Positions 43,501 through 51,525 of a DNA stretch of 64,000 nucleotides are shown piece by piece (position 1 is the stretch's first letter; each line of letters begins with the position of its first letter). The notes beneath the pieces were generated by a model, which saw only the letters and a list, made by a program, of their open reading frames with translations, was not told the DNA's origin and did no database searches. The translations under genes and the position numbers were made by a program. The DNA comes from Phycisphaeraceae bacterium (lineage in GTDB: Bacteria > Planctomycetota > Phycisphaerae > Phycisphaerales > Phycisphaeraceae): NCBI GenBank assembly GCA_028277745.1, contig JANQFR010000005.1, forward strand, positions 1 to 64,000. Reading direction: 5' to 3'.

Positions 43501-44073
43501 GCTTGACACCACAAGTTTCGCGTCGAGCTCTTGCACCTGAGGCTTCCAGCGCAGATGGAACTCACGCTGTGCCCCTTGCAGCGCGGTAAGCGTCAAGCGG
43601 CTGTTGTCGATCAAGCGTTCGATCCGGACCGCTCCCGGCAGTTCGATCTCCAGGTCGTTACGGTCCGATGAAATCTTGATCGGTCGAAGCTGTGCGCTGG
43701 GCAGTGTGAAACGTACGTCCCGCCAGGACGGGTTGTTGGCATCGCTTTGCGCCCGGGCAGCGAACCGCAAAGATAGCTGATGGTTGCCCGCTCTTGAAAA
43801 GATCGCTGTGTACGACCTTGTCTCCGGGTTGTAGCGGATCTTTCGTCCATCGGTTGTTTCCACCGGCTGGTCGAGAGCGACGTCGCCTTCGATGAGTGTG
43901 ATTTGCTGATCCGCGCGTGTCGTTGTGATTTTGTAGGTCGCGGTGAAACGGAACTGTGTCTTGTCGATCTCGCCGACAATCTGAGCTTCCAAAACGATTG
44001 GCGGCTGGGCCCCCGCCGCTGGCGCCAAGGCAAGGAGGACGGTCGGTAAAACCAGCAAGAGGATCAGACGCAT
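37543..44073 (-). CDS. Giant secreted two-half repeat protein
   Basis: A 2176-residue protein, start chosen at 44073 for the clean signal peptide MRLILLLVLPTVLLALAPA. Two related halves of about 1085 residues are visible. Both contain strands of the type QGQLNELRFAASPSLNITQV / QGQLDEIRVTVPDNMTVTAV, each followed by a (D/A)WR(L/F)D turn. The first half ends in several hydrophobic helices (about 885-1080). The second begins with LALGLPGC, a lipobox-like sequence with Cys1084. A final helix (about 2115-2140) and an acidic tail close it. No enzyme motif is seen. Third gene of the sigma-factor operon, 28 bases after the VWA gene. Confidence 0.82.
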   Translation of the reverse strand: MRLILLLVLPTVLLALAPAAGAQPPIVLEAQIVGEIDKTQFRFTATYKITTTRADQQITLIEGDVALDQPVETTDGRKIRYNPETRSYTAIFSRAGNHQLSLRFAARAQSDANNPSWRDVRFTLPSAQLRPIKISSDRNDLEIELPGAVRIERLIDNSRLTLTALQGAQREFHLRWKPQVQELDAKLVVSSRSNVIADIRVGALRLDTLTVFDVAQGQLNELRFAASPSLNITQVRGAFIRDWRLDTLEDGGRELVVALNRPQTRRYALQVLAEMPLSALPTEVDLPEIESTVGMRAGGNLTIGTNSAIQMVVEQAAGLAQIDAAAMPRAQLDARHPRPLPTGKAFYYSFAGVGYRVRLALDNIVPAYDAVQRHVLIVSEEDLTLETQIELDVRDAPIRDATIIVPDGFTMVEATGAGVTDYRVLTAREGAPGTPVRVQFQQPLLGRGLVTLKMEQGRSPLDESRRIQAPRVEGALNQRGYLVVVVENGLQVDPPETNNLRTISAASAPTRIPDAQFAYRFRDPDWSITLRTTQTPAGIRMEAFHLLSLGEGVAYGSVAANYFITGSPVDELRFVIAPELDNIQFVGRDVRRWRQDPNDPTRWIVTLQRKVIGDYNLGVTYTQRYDSEQPLVLIGGVEGEGVETQIGFVGIASHLNLKLTSDIKPDAGLLVIDREEMPANYRLLINAPLLQTYKYVAAPHTGRVRIDPYERGVLTPVVIELMQAETNIVPRDNAAVESLTKVRYKVKNSSQQFLTLSIPVGADVWATRLIERTPEGNESTRRITASLDRATGRLMVPLQRQRDPNEPITIELEYGQVHDRLGWPGRASFIAPISDVPSTFDSWTLHVPEGWSIQAIGGSMKPDVPAAERVGIAPVFGVIGNAWAQALESLTRLPMAIALIAIAACLLIGVYILRRGWFRQVFVLVVLVAALCIGGMAATTSAFKTGLQNTGDFTAVRYTQVIDLATDTPLAVTTRIVPDWRRHVTFFSAVIVPIASLLCLLASFGWRRWRPVLLAAALTGLAYAACRFMLGAWLLGHLLTWGVPLLLLIALAWRLAVQRRAAHGPAGGAVATATLVLALGLPGCTTTTKTELNEEAIVLRDLQLEFTAEDDNLTGEMTFTVDAAEPIRFDLLPADAILLDTCVNHQALRLRHSDSGYHVAIAQPGRYDATVRFLLPLPLADDNQVRGFNLSLPPAMTKQVRLTIPRTDVEVRIPAALRKQIETNDEGATLIDAGLGPLDHLAVDWKPRARQRELEQTKFFTTILSAVRFDAGLVEARHDLRFEVAQGQLDEIRVTVPDNMTVTAVAGQNVGAWRFDPATHALEVKLSQPAAGEYRLAVVTQIEPPADSRPVAVQSLHVTDTARQRATLGLTVSDAVDITVDQHPPAINASDFTREATGLLQSFSAATLREVRFAYRLDRPDDRVVVNVLDVQPEIRSHESVTFTVADDRLVYVGQFNVQIAKAGVFSFQLEIPEGYDIDTLSAEGMSHWDERIEAGQRIATVHLPNKRLGPTPVHLALSRPISGLPPELDAPRVSVTDALKHSGRIIISADRGVRLTVVERQGVSELNPTDLGIREQGTLAFSLLRPAWSLALNTEVIEPRITVESLHVATVSEGLVRHTHNLRYNLRHAGIKQLEITIEPDALGLLITGPNIARREEIEPGGGRWRIELTGKWYDRPYPLTVRYETRFDRNDQRVELLPVIANDADLQSCYVVAKSNDRVELTAEQLSPSLQIAEARTIPRSFAAGNLSDAALAYRAASPDYALVLRAQRLDAAQLLDAEVLSAEITSVVTERGETINRVQMAMSVGAKRNLETRLPPGAEVWSLLVNGRSATPAIRRDRTGNPEVYLVPLSQSASGELPVNIDMVYIIPSGPTRQWTSPAFQGPRFDLPLQNLSWVFYLPEGYRYDNFDGTLAVKPRDTARPVITEYDAATYEQAVRRYQRSNLGKAAAFQAKGNQFAGRGDLRAAKQALENAYNYSLGDEAFNEDARVQLHRLNRDQALLGLVESRGRLRQLAGPTPDPDMVRQQALPPIDAGFDAAQADRIRTSLSQSDSENLDLIISQLIETQEAAAAASVPLVIAMPLRGHVIEFGRAIQVEPNADMTVTFDADPPGVAGVSPTAAWTAGLFLVLLLILSLAPRILERLKHSPSQTHAAQGASEPDDGFFDDDLDLPPGT

Positions 44074-44101
44074 AACGGACACTCCGGGGCATTGAATCGA
44101 A

Positions 44102-47100
44102 TCAGGGCGATGGCGCAGGCGGCAAGCCCTGAGCCTGCCGGGCCAGTTCAAGCAGGTTACGCGCTTGCGCGTCGAGGGGCAGCGCGGCGCTGACTTCTTC
44201 CATGACGCGGACCACTTCTGCAAAGTTCCCGTTTTGTGCGTGCGGGCTGCCGCGCAACAACTCGGCGAACTGAGCCGCGGAGGCGGCCAGATGGAACCGC
44301 GGGTCGGATGAAGCCGTGTGTGTGTGTGACGCTACCGCAGGTAACCGGCCGGTGATCTCTTGGACCTGTCCGGTCTGCGGGTTTTCGTGCCGCACATACA
44401 CCGTACCCATATCCCGCGGCCCGCCCTCGGCGTCCTGCGCGGCCAACAGTTCGAGTTCATACAGCGCAGTGGCGGATTGGCCGCTGCCGACCTCGCCAGC
44501 ATCGACCGCGTCATTACGGAAATTAACATCTGCAATGTCGCGGTTCTCGTAGCCGATCAGCCGATATCGCCGCACGCACAACGGGTCGAAAGCAACCTGG
44601 ATCTTCACGTCCCGAGCGATCGTCGGCAGTGTCGCGGCCAAGTCGTCAACGAACAGCCGCTTGGCTTCTTCCACCGAATCGACAAACAGGTAGCTTCCAT
44701 CGCCACGGTTGGCCAATTGTTCAAGCAGGCGGTCGTCGTACGAGCCGGCGCCAAACCCGACGCTGGTGAACGTGACGCCGTGGTCGCGGTAAGCCGCGGC
44801 GTGGGCGAGCACTTGCTCGGCGTCGGCGGGCCCGACGTTCGCGACACCGTCGGAACAAAGGATGACACGGTTGACGCCGCCGGGCGTGAAATGCCGCCGA
44901 GCCACCTGGTAACCCAGCTCGATTCCGCTCATCAGATTGGTTGAACCGTGGCATTGGATCGACTGGATGACGGTGTCAAGATCCCGCCGCTTCTCATCCG
45001 CGGGCCAGTTTTCGGCCAACAGGTTCGCGCCCGTGCCGTAGGCGATCACCGAGACGCGGTCGTGTTCGCCGAGCTGATCCAACAGCATCCCCAGCGATTG
45101 TTGAACCAGCGGGAGCCGATCTTCCGTGTCCATCGAACCGGAGCTGTCGATTACAAACACGAGGTGCGCAGGTTTGAGCTGGTCCCGTCCGATGACCTTG
45201 CCGCGCACCCCGATTTTAAGCAGCGTCAACTCCGGGCGATAGGGCGAGGGCCCCGCCGCGACATGGACCGTGAATGTCTGCCGGGCGTCTCGACCGGTCG
45301 GATAGTTGTAATCGAATGCGTTGATGAACTCCTCCATACGCACCGTATGCCGTGGCGGCAGGTGGCCCTGCGCGATTGAACGCCGGGCGATCGCGTAAGA
45401 CGCGGTGTCCACGTCGATCGCAAAGGTCGACAGCCGATCGGCCCGGGTCATCACCCACGGATTCACCGGCGGCGCAACCAGCGGGGGGGCTTGCGTTTGC
45501 GGTTCATCGACCGGCGGCTCCGGCGCGGACTCCGGTTGAGGCTCAATCTTGTCTCGCTGACCCACGCCGGCACGCAGGGTTTCAAGCAACCGATCGACCT
45601 GTTTGAGGTGTTCGGCTGGGGCGCGGATGATCAGTCGCCCGCCCAATTCACGGATTTCCGCCGTGTCGCCGCCGTAAACCGCCCAGTCTTCCTGCCGGCC
45701 GACGGAATCCTGAATCAGGGTCAGAACCCCTTCGATCCGTTCGGGCGTCGTCATCTCCGGGTCCGGATCGTCAGCCGCCATCTGTGTAAGCAGACCGGTG
45801 ATATCAAACACCCGCAGGTCGCGGTTGCGATTCAGGTCTTGGCGGGTGGAGATCGTGACGACGCCGTCAGCTATGGAGTAAGCGATCGGGTCGAAATCGT
45901 GGCTGACCTGTTTAAGCACCAGCCGGAGCGCCTGCTCGGCCGGGGCGTCGTTTAACTGCAGGGTGATCGGGGTGTCCATCTCGACCCCCGCCGCTTCGAG
46001 CGCGGTCCAATTCACAAAGAAATTGGCGCCGGTCGTGTTGCGCAGGTAGTCGACAACACTGACCAACCGATTCTCATGAAAGTTGATCGGCACCGGATCA
46101 CGGAGCTTGAGCACGACGCGGCGGTCGGCTGCACGGCCGGCGGCCTCGGTCTGGGATTCCTGGCCCCGGAGCCGACGAAGCAGGTCAGCGATCTTCTCAT
46201 GGTTGACTGGCGACGTATGGATGTTGATCCGGCCGTCAACGATGCTGATCGGCGGATCATCGCCATCCGCTTCGGTGGTTGTCTCGTCATCGATCGATTC
46301 ACGCAGCAACGCGCCCAACATGATCAACTGTTTTTCGCGGTGTGATTCCGCCGACTCGACTTCTTCATCGTCGCCCGCGTCGCCAAACAGACCTGCCCCA
46401 ACGCCGAATTCTTTCGCGTTCGCGCCACCCGAATTTGTGTTGGATAACGCATCGACCAGGCTGAATCGCCGACTATCGGTACGGTCGGGGGCTTGTGTTA
46501 ACAGATCACGAACGTCGTAAGCTTGTGTCTGCTGTTTGAATGATCTGCCGAGCCGCCTCTCAGTCAACTGCGGCCAGTCCGTGGGAGTAACGATCAGGTC
46601 ACCGTGCGGAGGAGCTTCCTCCGGCTCCGGCGTGGCGGTTTGGAGGTGTTTTTCTCGAACCAACTGCTCTTCACTCCTCGCCCCTTGCACGTTTTCGATC
46701 AGCTGACGCATGTGACGGGCCGGGGCGTTGTCCGGATCGACGAACAATGTCTGATCAACCAGATCCAGGGCGTCGTCGTAACGCTGGTCACGTTGCAGTT
46801 CGACGGCCCGGGCCAGCTGTTGGGCGGCTTTGTCCGTGCGCCTCGACGCCTCTGACTCGGCGAGTTCCTGCAGGACACGCCGCTCCATCTGCTCAATCGT
46901 TGGTTGAGGCTTCGCGCCGCCAGCGCCTCTAGCGCCGCTCGACTCTGCGAACCGTGTCGTGATTTCAGGTAATGGTTTGACGCTTACGGTCACGTCGTAG
47001 CCCATGGCGTCGGGGACCGGCTGCAGGTTGGAGATTTGGTCGGCCGGCATGGAGGCCGGCGGCGTCATGGCGGCGATCGGGTGATCAAACAGATCCGAAT

Positions 47101-48190
47101 GATTCTCAATCCCCAAGGCGTGCCCGTTGGCCGCAACGCTGCCGAACCAATTTTTGGCCTTGCCCTGTCCCTCGCCATCCTGATCAACGAGCGTTTCATC
47201 TCTTTCGCGGTCGCTCAACCGAGCGTTGACGTTGCGGTCAGCGATCCTGATGTCGGATAAACCCGCCTGTCTGTAATCGTCATCCGTCACCGGCAACCGT
47301 TTGAGCCGGCCGTTCGCGTCTTGTCTCTCGGCCACTGCAAAAGATTCGCCGCCGCTTAATTGTCCGGCTTGTTCAAAAAACTCGGTCACTTGCTCGACGG
47401 TCCGCCCGGTCTGCGATTCGATCAGCTTACGGGCTTCGTCTTTAGGCAGATATACAACGTGGTTGTCCTTGAACACGACGGAGACCCCGGGTTTATCACT
47501 GCTGAATCGCTCGAAGCCAGCGACAACTTCGGCGTTCAGGTCGTCCTGATCACCCAGGCTCGTGGCAACGTAAGAGCTGTTTTCATGAACCCATTGTTTT
47601 TTTTGCTGCGGGCTGTAGCTGTCGAAGTCGGCGGGGACCGAAGCGCTGTCGGAAGGCGAAAGCAGGTAGCCGGGGGCGATGTAGCTCTCGGCCACCAGCA
47701 CGCCGAGGTCGTCGGGGTAGCGCCCGTCGTTTTTCTGGGAGTACATCACCATGCCCTGGTGAATGCCGCGCAGCTGGGTGCTGCTTTGCATCTGCCGGGC
47801 GGTTCGCCGGGCCGCGCCGAGGCTTGGGAACAGCAACGCCGCCAGTACGCCGGCGAGCATCAGGCCCGCTGCCGCGGCGATGATCGGCTTCCCGATCCGC
47901 CATCTCCCCGTGCCGCGCAGAGGTTTCCCGAAAGGACTCGGGCCTCCGGCGGCGGAGGGTTCCTCGTTGAGTTTGTCGAGAACCGACGCCCGTCGGTCGG
48001 CGCTCAGGCACGGCGTATCGTCCGATTCGAATCCCTCACGCAGCAGATTGGCGAGAACGCGCATGTCTCCCAGCCGCTCGCTCAGTTGCGGGTCGGTCTT
48101 GAGGTAGTCCAAAAGCTGCGTCTTCGTCGGTTCGTCGAGCTCATTGAAGACCAGTTGGGCCAGCAGCATCTCCGCCTGTTCGCGGTTCAT
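44102..48190 (-). CDS. Membrane VWA protein with anti-sigma-like, pseudopilin-like and STN domains
   Basis: A 1362-residue mosaic. Residues 1-95 are a helical cytoplasmic part, placed like an anti-sigma domain. A membrane helix (about 102-122) runs into LLFPSLGAARRTARQMQSST and ends at VVFKDNHVVYLP, closely resembling the H-X9-DG pseudopilins. TPR-like helices lie near 440-510. An STN/secretin-type domain (about 700-790) has INFHENRLVSVVDYLRNTTG. A YfbK-type N-terminal region (NPWVMTRADRLSTFAIDVD) precedes a VWA domain with the MIDAS sequence Asp1015-SSGSM. A YfbK C-terminal region follows. Stops 46 bases from the sigma gene. Probably holds the sigma factor and senses envelope state (inference). 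Confidence 0.83.
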   Translation of the reverse strand: MNREQAEMLLAQLVFNELDEPTKTQLLDYLKTDPQLSERLGDMRVLANLLREGFESDDTPCLSADRRASVLDKLNEEPSAAGGPSPFGKPLRGTGRWRIGKPIIAAAAGLMLAGVLAALLFPSLGAARRTARQMQSSTQLRGIHQGMVMYSQKNDGRYPDDLGVLVAESYIAPGYLLSPSDSASVPADFDSYSPQQKKQWVHENSSYVATSLGDQDDLNAEVVAGFERFSSDKPGVSVVFKDNHVVYLPKDEARKLIESQTGRTVEQVTEFFEQAGQLSGGESFAVAERQDANGRLKRLPVTDDDYRQAGLSDIRIADRNVNARLSDRERDETLVDQDGEGQGKAKNWFGSVAANGHALGIENHSDLFDHPIAAMTPPASMPADQISNLQPVPDAMGYDVTVSVKPLPEITTRFAESSGARGAGGAKPQPTIEQMERRVLQELAESEASRRTDKAAQQLARAVELQRDQRYDDALDLVDQTLFVDPDNAPARHMRQLIENVQGARSEEQLVREKHLQTATPEPEEAPPHGDLIVTPTDWPQLTERRLGRSFKQQTQAYDVRDLLTQAPDRTDSRRFSLVDALSNTNSGGANAKEFGVGAGLFGDAGDDEEVESAESHREKQLIMLGALLRESIDDETTTEADGDDPPISIVDGRINIHTSPVNHEKIADLLRRLRGQESQTEAAGRAADRRVVLKLRDPVPINFHENRLVSVVDYLRNTTGANFFVNWTALEAAGVEMDTPITLQLNDAPAEQALRLVLKQVSHDFDPIAYSIADGVVTISTRQDLNRNRDLRVFDITGLLTQMAADDPDPEMTTPERIEGVLTLIQDSVGRQEDWAVYGGDTAEIRELGGRLIIRAPAEHLKQVDRLLETLRAGVGQRDKIEPQPESAPEPPVDEPQTQAPPLVAPPVNPWVMTRADRLSTFAIDVDTASYAIARRSIAQGHLPPRHTVRMEEFINAFDYNYPTGRDARQTFTVHVAAGPSPYRPELTLLKIGVRGKVIGRDQLKPAHLVFVIDSSGSMDTEDRLPLVQQSLGMLLDQLGEHDRVSVIAYGTGANLLAENWPADEKRRDLDTVIQSIQCHGSTNLMSGIELGYQVARRHFTPGGVNRVILCSDGVANVGPADAEQVLAHAAAYRDHGVTFTSVGFGAGSYDDRLLEQLANRGDGSYLFVDSVEEAKRLFVDDLAATLPTIARDVKIQVAFDPLCVRRYRLIGYENRDIADVNFRNDAVDAGEVGSGQSATALYELELLAAQDAEGGPRDMGTVYVRHENPQTGQVQEITGRLPAVASHTHTASSDPRFHLAASAAQFAELLRGSPHAQNGNFAEVVRVMEEVSAALPLDAQARNLLELARQAQGLPPAPSP

Positions 48191-48235
48191 GGTTGTTTTT
48201 CTCGCTGTCGCCTCTGAACTGGGGGGAGGCGGGGT

Positions 48236-48838
48236 TCAGATCGCTCCGTTGTTTTTCAGTCTTTGCGTCAATTCCGTCATGGCTTTATTCAGCCGGTGGG
48301 CCACGCTGCCGGGGGTCGACTCGGTCACTTTGGCGATCTGGCGGATAGACAAGCCCTCGACGAGCTTCAGCACCAGCGCTTCTCGCTGTTCCCGCGGCAG
48401 CCGGCGAACCATGCGCATCGCGTAGTCCACCAGGTCCCGTCGCTCAAGGTCCATCAGCGCTTCGCCCGGGTCGGACGTCTCAGCCCTTGAGGTTTGCTGC
48501 AGGTGTTGTTGGCCGCGGCGAAGTCGGGACCGCTTGCGTAAGACATCCATCGCCAAGTTGTGCGTCACCCGGTAAAGCCAAGTGGACAGGTGCCGGATGT
48601 CACGGGCTCGGTCGGTGTCGCGGTAGCGGTGAAGGCGGAGGAATGCTTCCTGGACGACGTCCTGGGCCTCATCACCGCTTGTGCCGACCAACTGGCGGGC
48701 GTAGCGTAGCAGCGGCCCTTCAAACCGGTCGACCACCTGCTCAAAACTGTCGGCCAACGCGGGCGCCGCAGCGCTCAGGCCCGGCCGGGCGTCACTCCCG
48801 ATCCCGCCGACCTCCTGTGATTCACACGCCTCATCCAT
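48236..48838 (-). CDS. ECF-type RNA polymerase sigma factor
   Basis: A 200-residue sigma-70 family protein. Region 2 is visible as LLRYARQLVGTSGDEAQDVVQEAF with HLSTWLYRVTHNLAMDVLRK. Region 4 reads RLPREQREALVLKLVEGLSI with the helix-turn-helix IRQIAKVTESTPGSVAHRL. Regions 1.2 and 3 are absent, as in ECF factors. The N-terminal 25 residues are an unconserved extension. It is the first gene of a minus-strand operon with the membrane VWA protein and the giant secreted protein. A GCGAAC-N16-CGTCTCA promoter before it suggests autoregulation. Confidence 0.95.
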   Translation of the reverse strand: MDEACESQEVGGIGSDARPGLSAAAPALADSFEQVVDRFEGPLLRYARQLVGTSGDEAQDVVQEAFLRLHRYRDTDRARDIRHLSTWLYRVTHNLAMDVLRKRSRLRRGQQHLQQTSRAETSDPGEALMDLERRDLVDYAMRMVRRLPREQREALVLKLVEGLSIRQIAKVTESTPGSVAHRLNKAMTELTQRLKNNGAI

Positions 48839-48867
48839 GCACGTTACCGTTTTACCGTCACTTAGGT

Positions 48868-48896
48868 TGAGACGCTTGAAGGGGGCCGCTGTTCGC
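48868..48896 (-). promoter_or_regulatory. Candidate ECF-type promoter of the sigma operon
   Basis: On the minus strand GCGAAC (48896-48891) and CGTCTCA (48874-48868) are 16 bases apart, resembling the GGAAC/CGTC pattern read by ECF sigma factors. It lies 30 bases before the sigma start codon. Confidence 0.4.
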
Positions 48897-48927
48897 TCGG
48901 ATCAAAGATTTATTTGTTTTTGATGGG

Positions 48928-49959
48928 GTGGTGTTAGTGACCCATCCAGAGGCGGCGGTTACGATTCTGGTCATGTTTCGGGCGATTGACAATCCAGAAA
49001 ACCATGTAAGCAATGTCCCGAAGCCCGGGGTTGCACCTCAAGGGGACTTGGGCGGCCGCCCGGTAGAAGCCGAGGCGTACCTGGGGCTGCTTGACGGCAC
49101 CGACCGTATGGTCGCCGAATGTTGCCTCTGGTGGCGTCATACCCCGATATTCCGCGGCGGGCGGTGCGGCTGTATCGGGCGTTTTTACGCCGAGACCCAG
49201 GAGGCCTGTCAAGCGTTACTCCAGCATGCCGTCGATCGGCTCAAGCGGGAGCGTTGCCATGTGGCGATCGCACCCATCGACGGCAACACCTGGCGGCCGT
49301 ACCGATTTATGACAACTTCAGACGGTCGGCCAACGTTTCTCTTCGAACCCGCCAATCCGCCGGAATGGCCCCGGTGGCATATGGCGTCGGGATTTGAGCC
49401 GATCGCGGATTACTACTCGGCCGCGGTTGACGATTTGACCCATCGCGAGGACCGTCTTACGCGGGTCTGCGATCGGCTCGACCGGCAGGGCGTGCGTATC
49501 CGGAACCTGGACCTTGACAGATTTGATCAGGAGTTAAGATCGCTGCACAACCTGAGTGTCGAAACCTTTCAGAACAATTTCCTCTACACGCCGATCGAAC
49601 AGGGCCGGTTCCTGTCGATGTACCGGCCGATTCGTGAGATGCTCCTGCCGGAGTTGGTGCTGTTGGCCGAAGCCGAGGGTGAGCTGGTGGGGTTTGTGTT
49701 CGGCGTGCCCGATCTTGCTCAGGCGCAGCGAGGCCGCCCGGTGGACACCGTGATCGTCAAAACCGTCGCGGCCCTGCCGGGCAGGGCTTGGGCGGGGCTT
49801 GGTCACCTGCTCGTTGAGCGGTGTCACCTCGCGGCGCACAAGGCTGGCTATCGCCGCGCGATTCATGCGTTGATGCACGAATCGAACAAATCCATGAACC
49901 TGTCCGCCCGATACGGCAAACCGTTTCGTCGATATGCACTCTACGCCCGGTCACTTTGA
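48928..49959 (+). CDS. GNAT-like acyltransferase, first gene of the lipid operon
   Basis: A protein of up to 343 residues. GTG 48928 gives the longest form; ATG 48973 (MFRAIDNPENH) is an alternative and neither has a strong ribosome-binding site. The segments VAIAPIDGNTWRPYRF and FEPANPPEWPRWHMASGFEP resemble a GNAT acyltransferase subgroup. ELVLLAEAEGELVGFVFGVPDL, then GLGHLLVERCHLAAHKAGYR, match the acyl-CoA-binding strands and helix. The donor and acceptor are unknown. It precedes the OleC-like gene by 2 bases and is divergent from the sigma operon. An amide-forming step in lipid head-group or acyl modification is possible (inference). Confidence 0.75.
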   Translation: MVLVTHPEAAVTILVMFRAIDNPENHVSNVPKPGVAPQGDLGGRPVEAEAYLGLLDGTDRMVAECCLWWRHTPIFRGGRCGCIGRFYAETQEACQALLQHAVDRLKRERCHVAIAPIDGNTWRPYRFMTTSDGRPTFLFEPANPPEWPRWHMASGFEPIADYYSAAVDDLTHREDRLTRVCDRLDRQGVRIRNLDLDRFDQELRSLHNLSVETFQNNFLYTPIEQGRFLSMYRPIREMLLPELVLLAEAEGELVGFVFGVPDLAQAQRGRPVDTVIVKTVAALPGRAWAGLGHLLVERCHLAAHKAGYRRAIHALMHESNKSMNLSARYGKPFRRYALYARSL

Positions 49960-49961
49960 CC

Positions 49962-51509
49962 ATGAACATCGCCACCACCTTGCTTCAGCAGGCTGCCGAC
50001 CGTCCGGATCAACCGGCAATCATTGAGGCCACACGATGGGGGGATCTGCGGATCACCTTTGCGGAACTGGATCTCGCGTCGGCGCTGCTGGCCGACCGGT
50101 TGGTGCGGCGGGGCGTGGAGCCCGGGCAACGCGTGCTCGTGATGTTGGGGATGTCAATCAATCTGTACGTGGCGCTTGCGGCGGTGCTCCGAGCGGGGAT
50201 GGTCGCGATGTTCATCGACCCGTCCGCGGGCCGCGGCCACCTTAAGGCGTGCTGCCGCGCGGCGCCGCCGGATGTTTTGCTCGGGACGTGGAAGGCGCAG
50301 TTGCTGCGTGTCGTGCATGGATGTCTCCGGTGTGTGCCGGGCGTGGTTTATCCCACCCTGTTTGGACCTCCCCGTACCGAACTGCGAAACCCGTCATGCG
50401 AGGTCGTTCCGTGCGGCGCGGAGGCGCCGGCCCTGCTCACGTTCACCAGTGGCAGCACGGCAACGCCCAAAGCCGCGGTGCGGACCCACGGCCTGCTCAA
50501 GGCGCAGCAGACGGCGCTCACCGAAGCGATCGATCTGCAGGCCGGTGAACTGGACTTGGCGACGCTGCCTGTTTTCGTGTTGGCCAACCTCGCGGCGGGG
50601 GTTACCAGCCTGATCGCCGACGCCGACCTGAGACGTCCCGGGAACATCGACGCCGGTCCTGTCCTGAACCAAATTGACAAGCACGCTCCAACACGGTGTG
50701 CCGCGTCGCCCGCGTTTTTTCAAAGGCTTGTCGAAGTCTGCGAACGCGAGCATCGATCCCTCGGTTCATTGCAACAGGTGTTTACGGGCGGCGCCCCGGT
50801 TTTCCCCGATCTGTTGGAACGACTGGCGCGCGTCATGCCCGATGGCGCCCCTTCCGTGGTGTACGGCTCAACAGAAGCCGAGCCGATTTCGCACGCACGG
50901 TGGACCGACATCACCCCCTCCGACCACGCAGCCATGGCCCGGGGGCGTGGGTTGCTGGTCGGGCTCCCGTCGCCACGGATTCAGGTACGGGTGGTCGATC
51001 CTGACCGGCTGCCCGCAGGCGTCATGAGCCCGGCTCTGCTGTCCAGCCTGTGTTGCGGCCCGAGCGAGCCGGGCGAGATCCTGGTCACAGGCGACCACGT
51101 CCTTAAAGGCTATCTCCATCCACGTGATGACCTTGAAACCAAGCTCCGCATCGGCGACACCGTGTGGCACCGCACCGGCGACTGCGGTTATCTTGATGAT
51201 CGCGGGCGGCTGTGGCTGCTGGGCAGGGTCGGCGCCCGGATTATCGATGGCCGCGGGGTGCTGTTTCCGTTTGCGGTCGAGTGCGCGGCGAGACAGGTCC
51301 GCGGCGTTCGACGCGCGGCGCTGTGCGAGCGCGGCGGCAAACGGGTCCTGTGCGTCGAAGCCGACAGCCCGGAGAGTGTTGACCAGGTGCGCGAACGGTT
51401 CGGTGATCAGATCGACACGGTCGTTCCACTCGATCATATCCCTCTCGATCGTCGGCATAACGCCAAGGTGAACTACCCCGAACTCAGACGGATGCTGGAC
51501 AACACCTGA
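49962..51509 (+). CDS. OleC-like AMP-dependent acyl ligase
   Basis: A 515-residue adenylate-forming enzyme, start chosen at 49962 (MNIATTLLQQAADRPDQPAI). The AMP-binding P-loop reads LTFTSGSTATPKAAVRTHG, the A5-type motif VVYGSTEAEPI, and the hinge region HRTGDCGYLDDRGRLW. The C-terminus IPLDRRHNAKVNYPEL matches the RHNAKI ending of OleC proteins, which form beta-lactones from 2-alkyl-3-hydroxy acids in olefin synthesis. No OleA, OleB or OleD genes are here, so it may instead activate a fatty or hydroxy acid as acyl-AMP or CoA ester. Second gene of the seven-gene operon. Confidence 0.82.
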   Translation: MNIATTLLQQAADRPDQPAIIEATRWGDLRITFAELDLASALLADRLVRRGVEPGQRVLVMLGMSINLYVALAAVLRAGMVAMFIDPSAGRGHLKACCRAAPPDVLLGTWKAQLLRVVHGCLRCVPGVVYPTLFGPPRTELRNPSCEVVPCGAEAPALLTFTSGSTATPKAAVRTHGLLKAQQTALTEAIDLQAGELDLATLPVFVLANLAAGVTSLIADADLRRPGNIDAGPVLNQIDKHAPTRCAASPAFFQRLVEVCEREHRSLGSLQQVFTGGAPVFPDLLERLARVMPDGAPSVVYGSTEAEPISHARWTDITPSDHAAMARGRGLLVGLPSPRIQVRVVDPDRLPAGVMSPALLSSLCCGPSEPGEILVTGDHVLKGYLHPRDDLETKLRIGDTVWHRTGDCGYLDDRGRLWLLGRVGARIIDGRGVLFPFAVECAARQVRGVRRAALCERGGKRVLCVEADSPESVDQVRERFGDQIDTVVPLDHIPLDRRHNAKVNYPELRRMLDNT

Positions 51510-51525
51510 CGTATGGAGAACCGCA

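Noticed and set aside
49962-51509. Complete olefin (Ole) biosynthesis locus
   Set aside because: Only an OleC-like ligase is present. No OleA thiolase, OleB hydrolase or OleD reductase occurs in the window.
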